Assembly: GCA_001874325.1 (NCBI GenBank)
Contig: MPCW01000009.1
Span: 62,001 to 126,000 of the forward strand
Source of the DNA: Flavobacterium sp. MedPE-SWcel
Lineage (GTDB): Bacteria > Bacteroidota > Bacteroidia > Flavobacteriales > Flavobacteriaceae
DNA length: 64,000 nt
Direction: 5' to 3'
Shown one piece after another: positions 63,319 to 64,000 of this stretch. Both the position numbers and the translations under genes were made by a program. Numbering within the stretch: position 1 is the stretch's first letter; the number at the start of each line of letters is the position of its first letter. A model generated the notes under the pieces. It was given only the letters and a program-made list of their open reading frames with translations. It had not been told where the DNA came from and made no database searches.

Positions 63319-63996
63319 TTAAATTAAAAACTTGGCAAATAAGCCATAGCTTTCCTTTTTTATTTTTTGAGGCCCAAATGAATCTAGATTAGTTCCCAAC
63401 CCAATAGAAGTACTATAAAAGCTAAGACCTAATCTTAAGTTAATATAGCTTCTATCATGTAAATCATGTTTGATATTGTGATTATACAAAGACTGAATTC
63501 TAGTGTATAAATTAATTTTATCCGATAAATTAGGTTTATACTCATACATTAAGAAAGCTTCAAAGTTTTTGTTATCGATTAAATCAAACCTAGGAGCTAT
63601 AATAAATAACATCTCTTTTTTTATGTAGGTATAATTAAGACCTAATGTAGGACGTAAACCATCAATTGAATTAGTTGATATTTCCCCCGAAATATTTAAG
63701 TTCTTAATACATTCATAGTTTAAAGTAGTTGACCCTATTAATACAAGGCCTTTATTTTCATAAAACTGAGCATATGTAAGCATATTAAAAACACTAAATT
63801 TGTTCATTGTTTTTATAGGTCTTATAAATACATTTTGAATACTTAAAACTTCATCTGCTATTAAAATTTCAAAATCTATTTGGGGAGGTTCTGATAAACC
63901 TTGGTTCTCAGGTGATGATTGTGCTTTACTAGTTATTGATAGTCCTACTAATAGTATGCTTGAGACTAGTTTTATTTTATTTATGTTGATAATCAT
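63319..63996 (-). CDS. Putative outer-membrane beta-barrel protein, 225 aa
   Basis: MIININKIKLVSSILLVGLSITSKAQ is a signal peptide; the mature protein has regularly alternating aromatic/polar strands (FSVFNMLTYAQFYENKGLVL, NLNISGEISTNSIDGLRPTL, RSYINLRLGLSFYSTSIGLG) and ends in SYGLFAKFLI, compatible with a small barrel. No named family is recognised. It probably forms a transcript with the cupin gene. The ATG at 63996 is only 4 nt from the window end, so upstream sequence is not visible. Confidence 0.7.
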   Translation of the reverse strand: MIININKIKLVSSILLVGLSITSKAQSSPENQGLSEPPQIDFEILIADEVLSIQNVFIRPIKTMNKFSVFNMLTYAQFYENKGLVLIGSTTLNYECIKNLNISGEISTNSIDGLRPTLGLNYTYIKKEMLFIIAPRFDLIDNKNFEAFLMYEYKPNLSDKINLYTRIQSLYNHNIKHDLHDRSYINLRLGLSFYSTSIGLGTNLDSFGPQKIKKESYGLFAKFLI

Positions 63997-64000
63997 TTAA

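Noticed and set aside
1..64000. tRNA, rRNA, prophage, insertion sequences or origin of replication
   Set aside because: I found no cloverleaf-type sequence, rRNA segment, transposase or integrase gene, and no DnaA-box cluster despite gyrA being present.

Overview
The window looks like a chromosomal segment of a low-GC Bacteroidota, most likely family Flavobacteriaceae. The evidence is the strongly AT-rich sequence, promoters of the TTG...TAnnTTTG type, a protein with a type IX secretion C-terminal sorting domain, an RND-TolC fusion typical of the phylum, and the run clpC / gyrA / TPR protein / pheT / M14 carboxypeptidase / dnaK. No species can be named from the sequence alone.

Layout. 1-17.2 kb is mostly housekeeping: purB (3' end cut by the window edge), a sirtuin, clpC, gyrA, pheT, a secreted M14 carboxypeptidase and dnaK with a sigma-54-like promoter. 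17.2-27.1 kb holds a tandem pair of Cys-motif/regulatory-domain membrane proteins with a third truncated copy, an esterase, an NlpC/P60 hydrolase, a thiolase, a DoxX-like protein, a redoxin, an MFS exporter, and a lipoprotein-truncated haemoglobin-cupin operon. 27.3-32.2 kb is a type-I-secretion-like ABC/HlyD/TolC operon. 32.2-42.1 kb is a degraded accessory zone: a 2248-residue RHS/SpvB toxin gene, broken copies of a likely immunity gene on both sides of it, an ompA remnant and a dcuA/B-type transporter pseudogene.

42.6-51.5 kb is the most coherent accessory system. A Crp/Fnr-type regulator gene lies near two divergent operons. One encodes a beta-barrel protein, an OB-fold protein, YceI, a monohaem cytochrome c and lipoproteins. 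The other encodes twin small membrane proteins, a DUF2147-like lipoprotein, a sterol-desaturase-family hydroxylase, a Rieske oxygenase and its flavin/2Fe-2S reductase. Four FNR-like palindromes sit here, and a fifth precedes the haemoglobin operon. In every case the palindrome centre is exactly 29.5 bp from the first base of a TAnnTTTG-like -7 element, which is class II activator geometry.

51.5-64 kb holds a divalent-metal efflux cluster (His-rich periplasmic protein, CzcA-TolC fusion, adaptor, HupE-like permease, membrane-anchored protein), three small lipoproteins, a cysteine-dioxygenase-like cupin and an outer-membrane barrel. Noncoding repeats punctuate this part. Repeat A occurs twice and repeat B three times. 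In repeat B a short word and its complement are exchanged together at five positions in one copy (GGAAA/TTTCC versus GATACA/TGTATC). I regard this coordinated exchange and the fixed-geometry FNR-like regulon as the two observations most worth following up.
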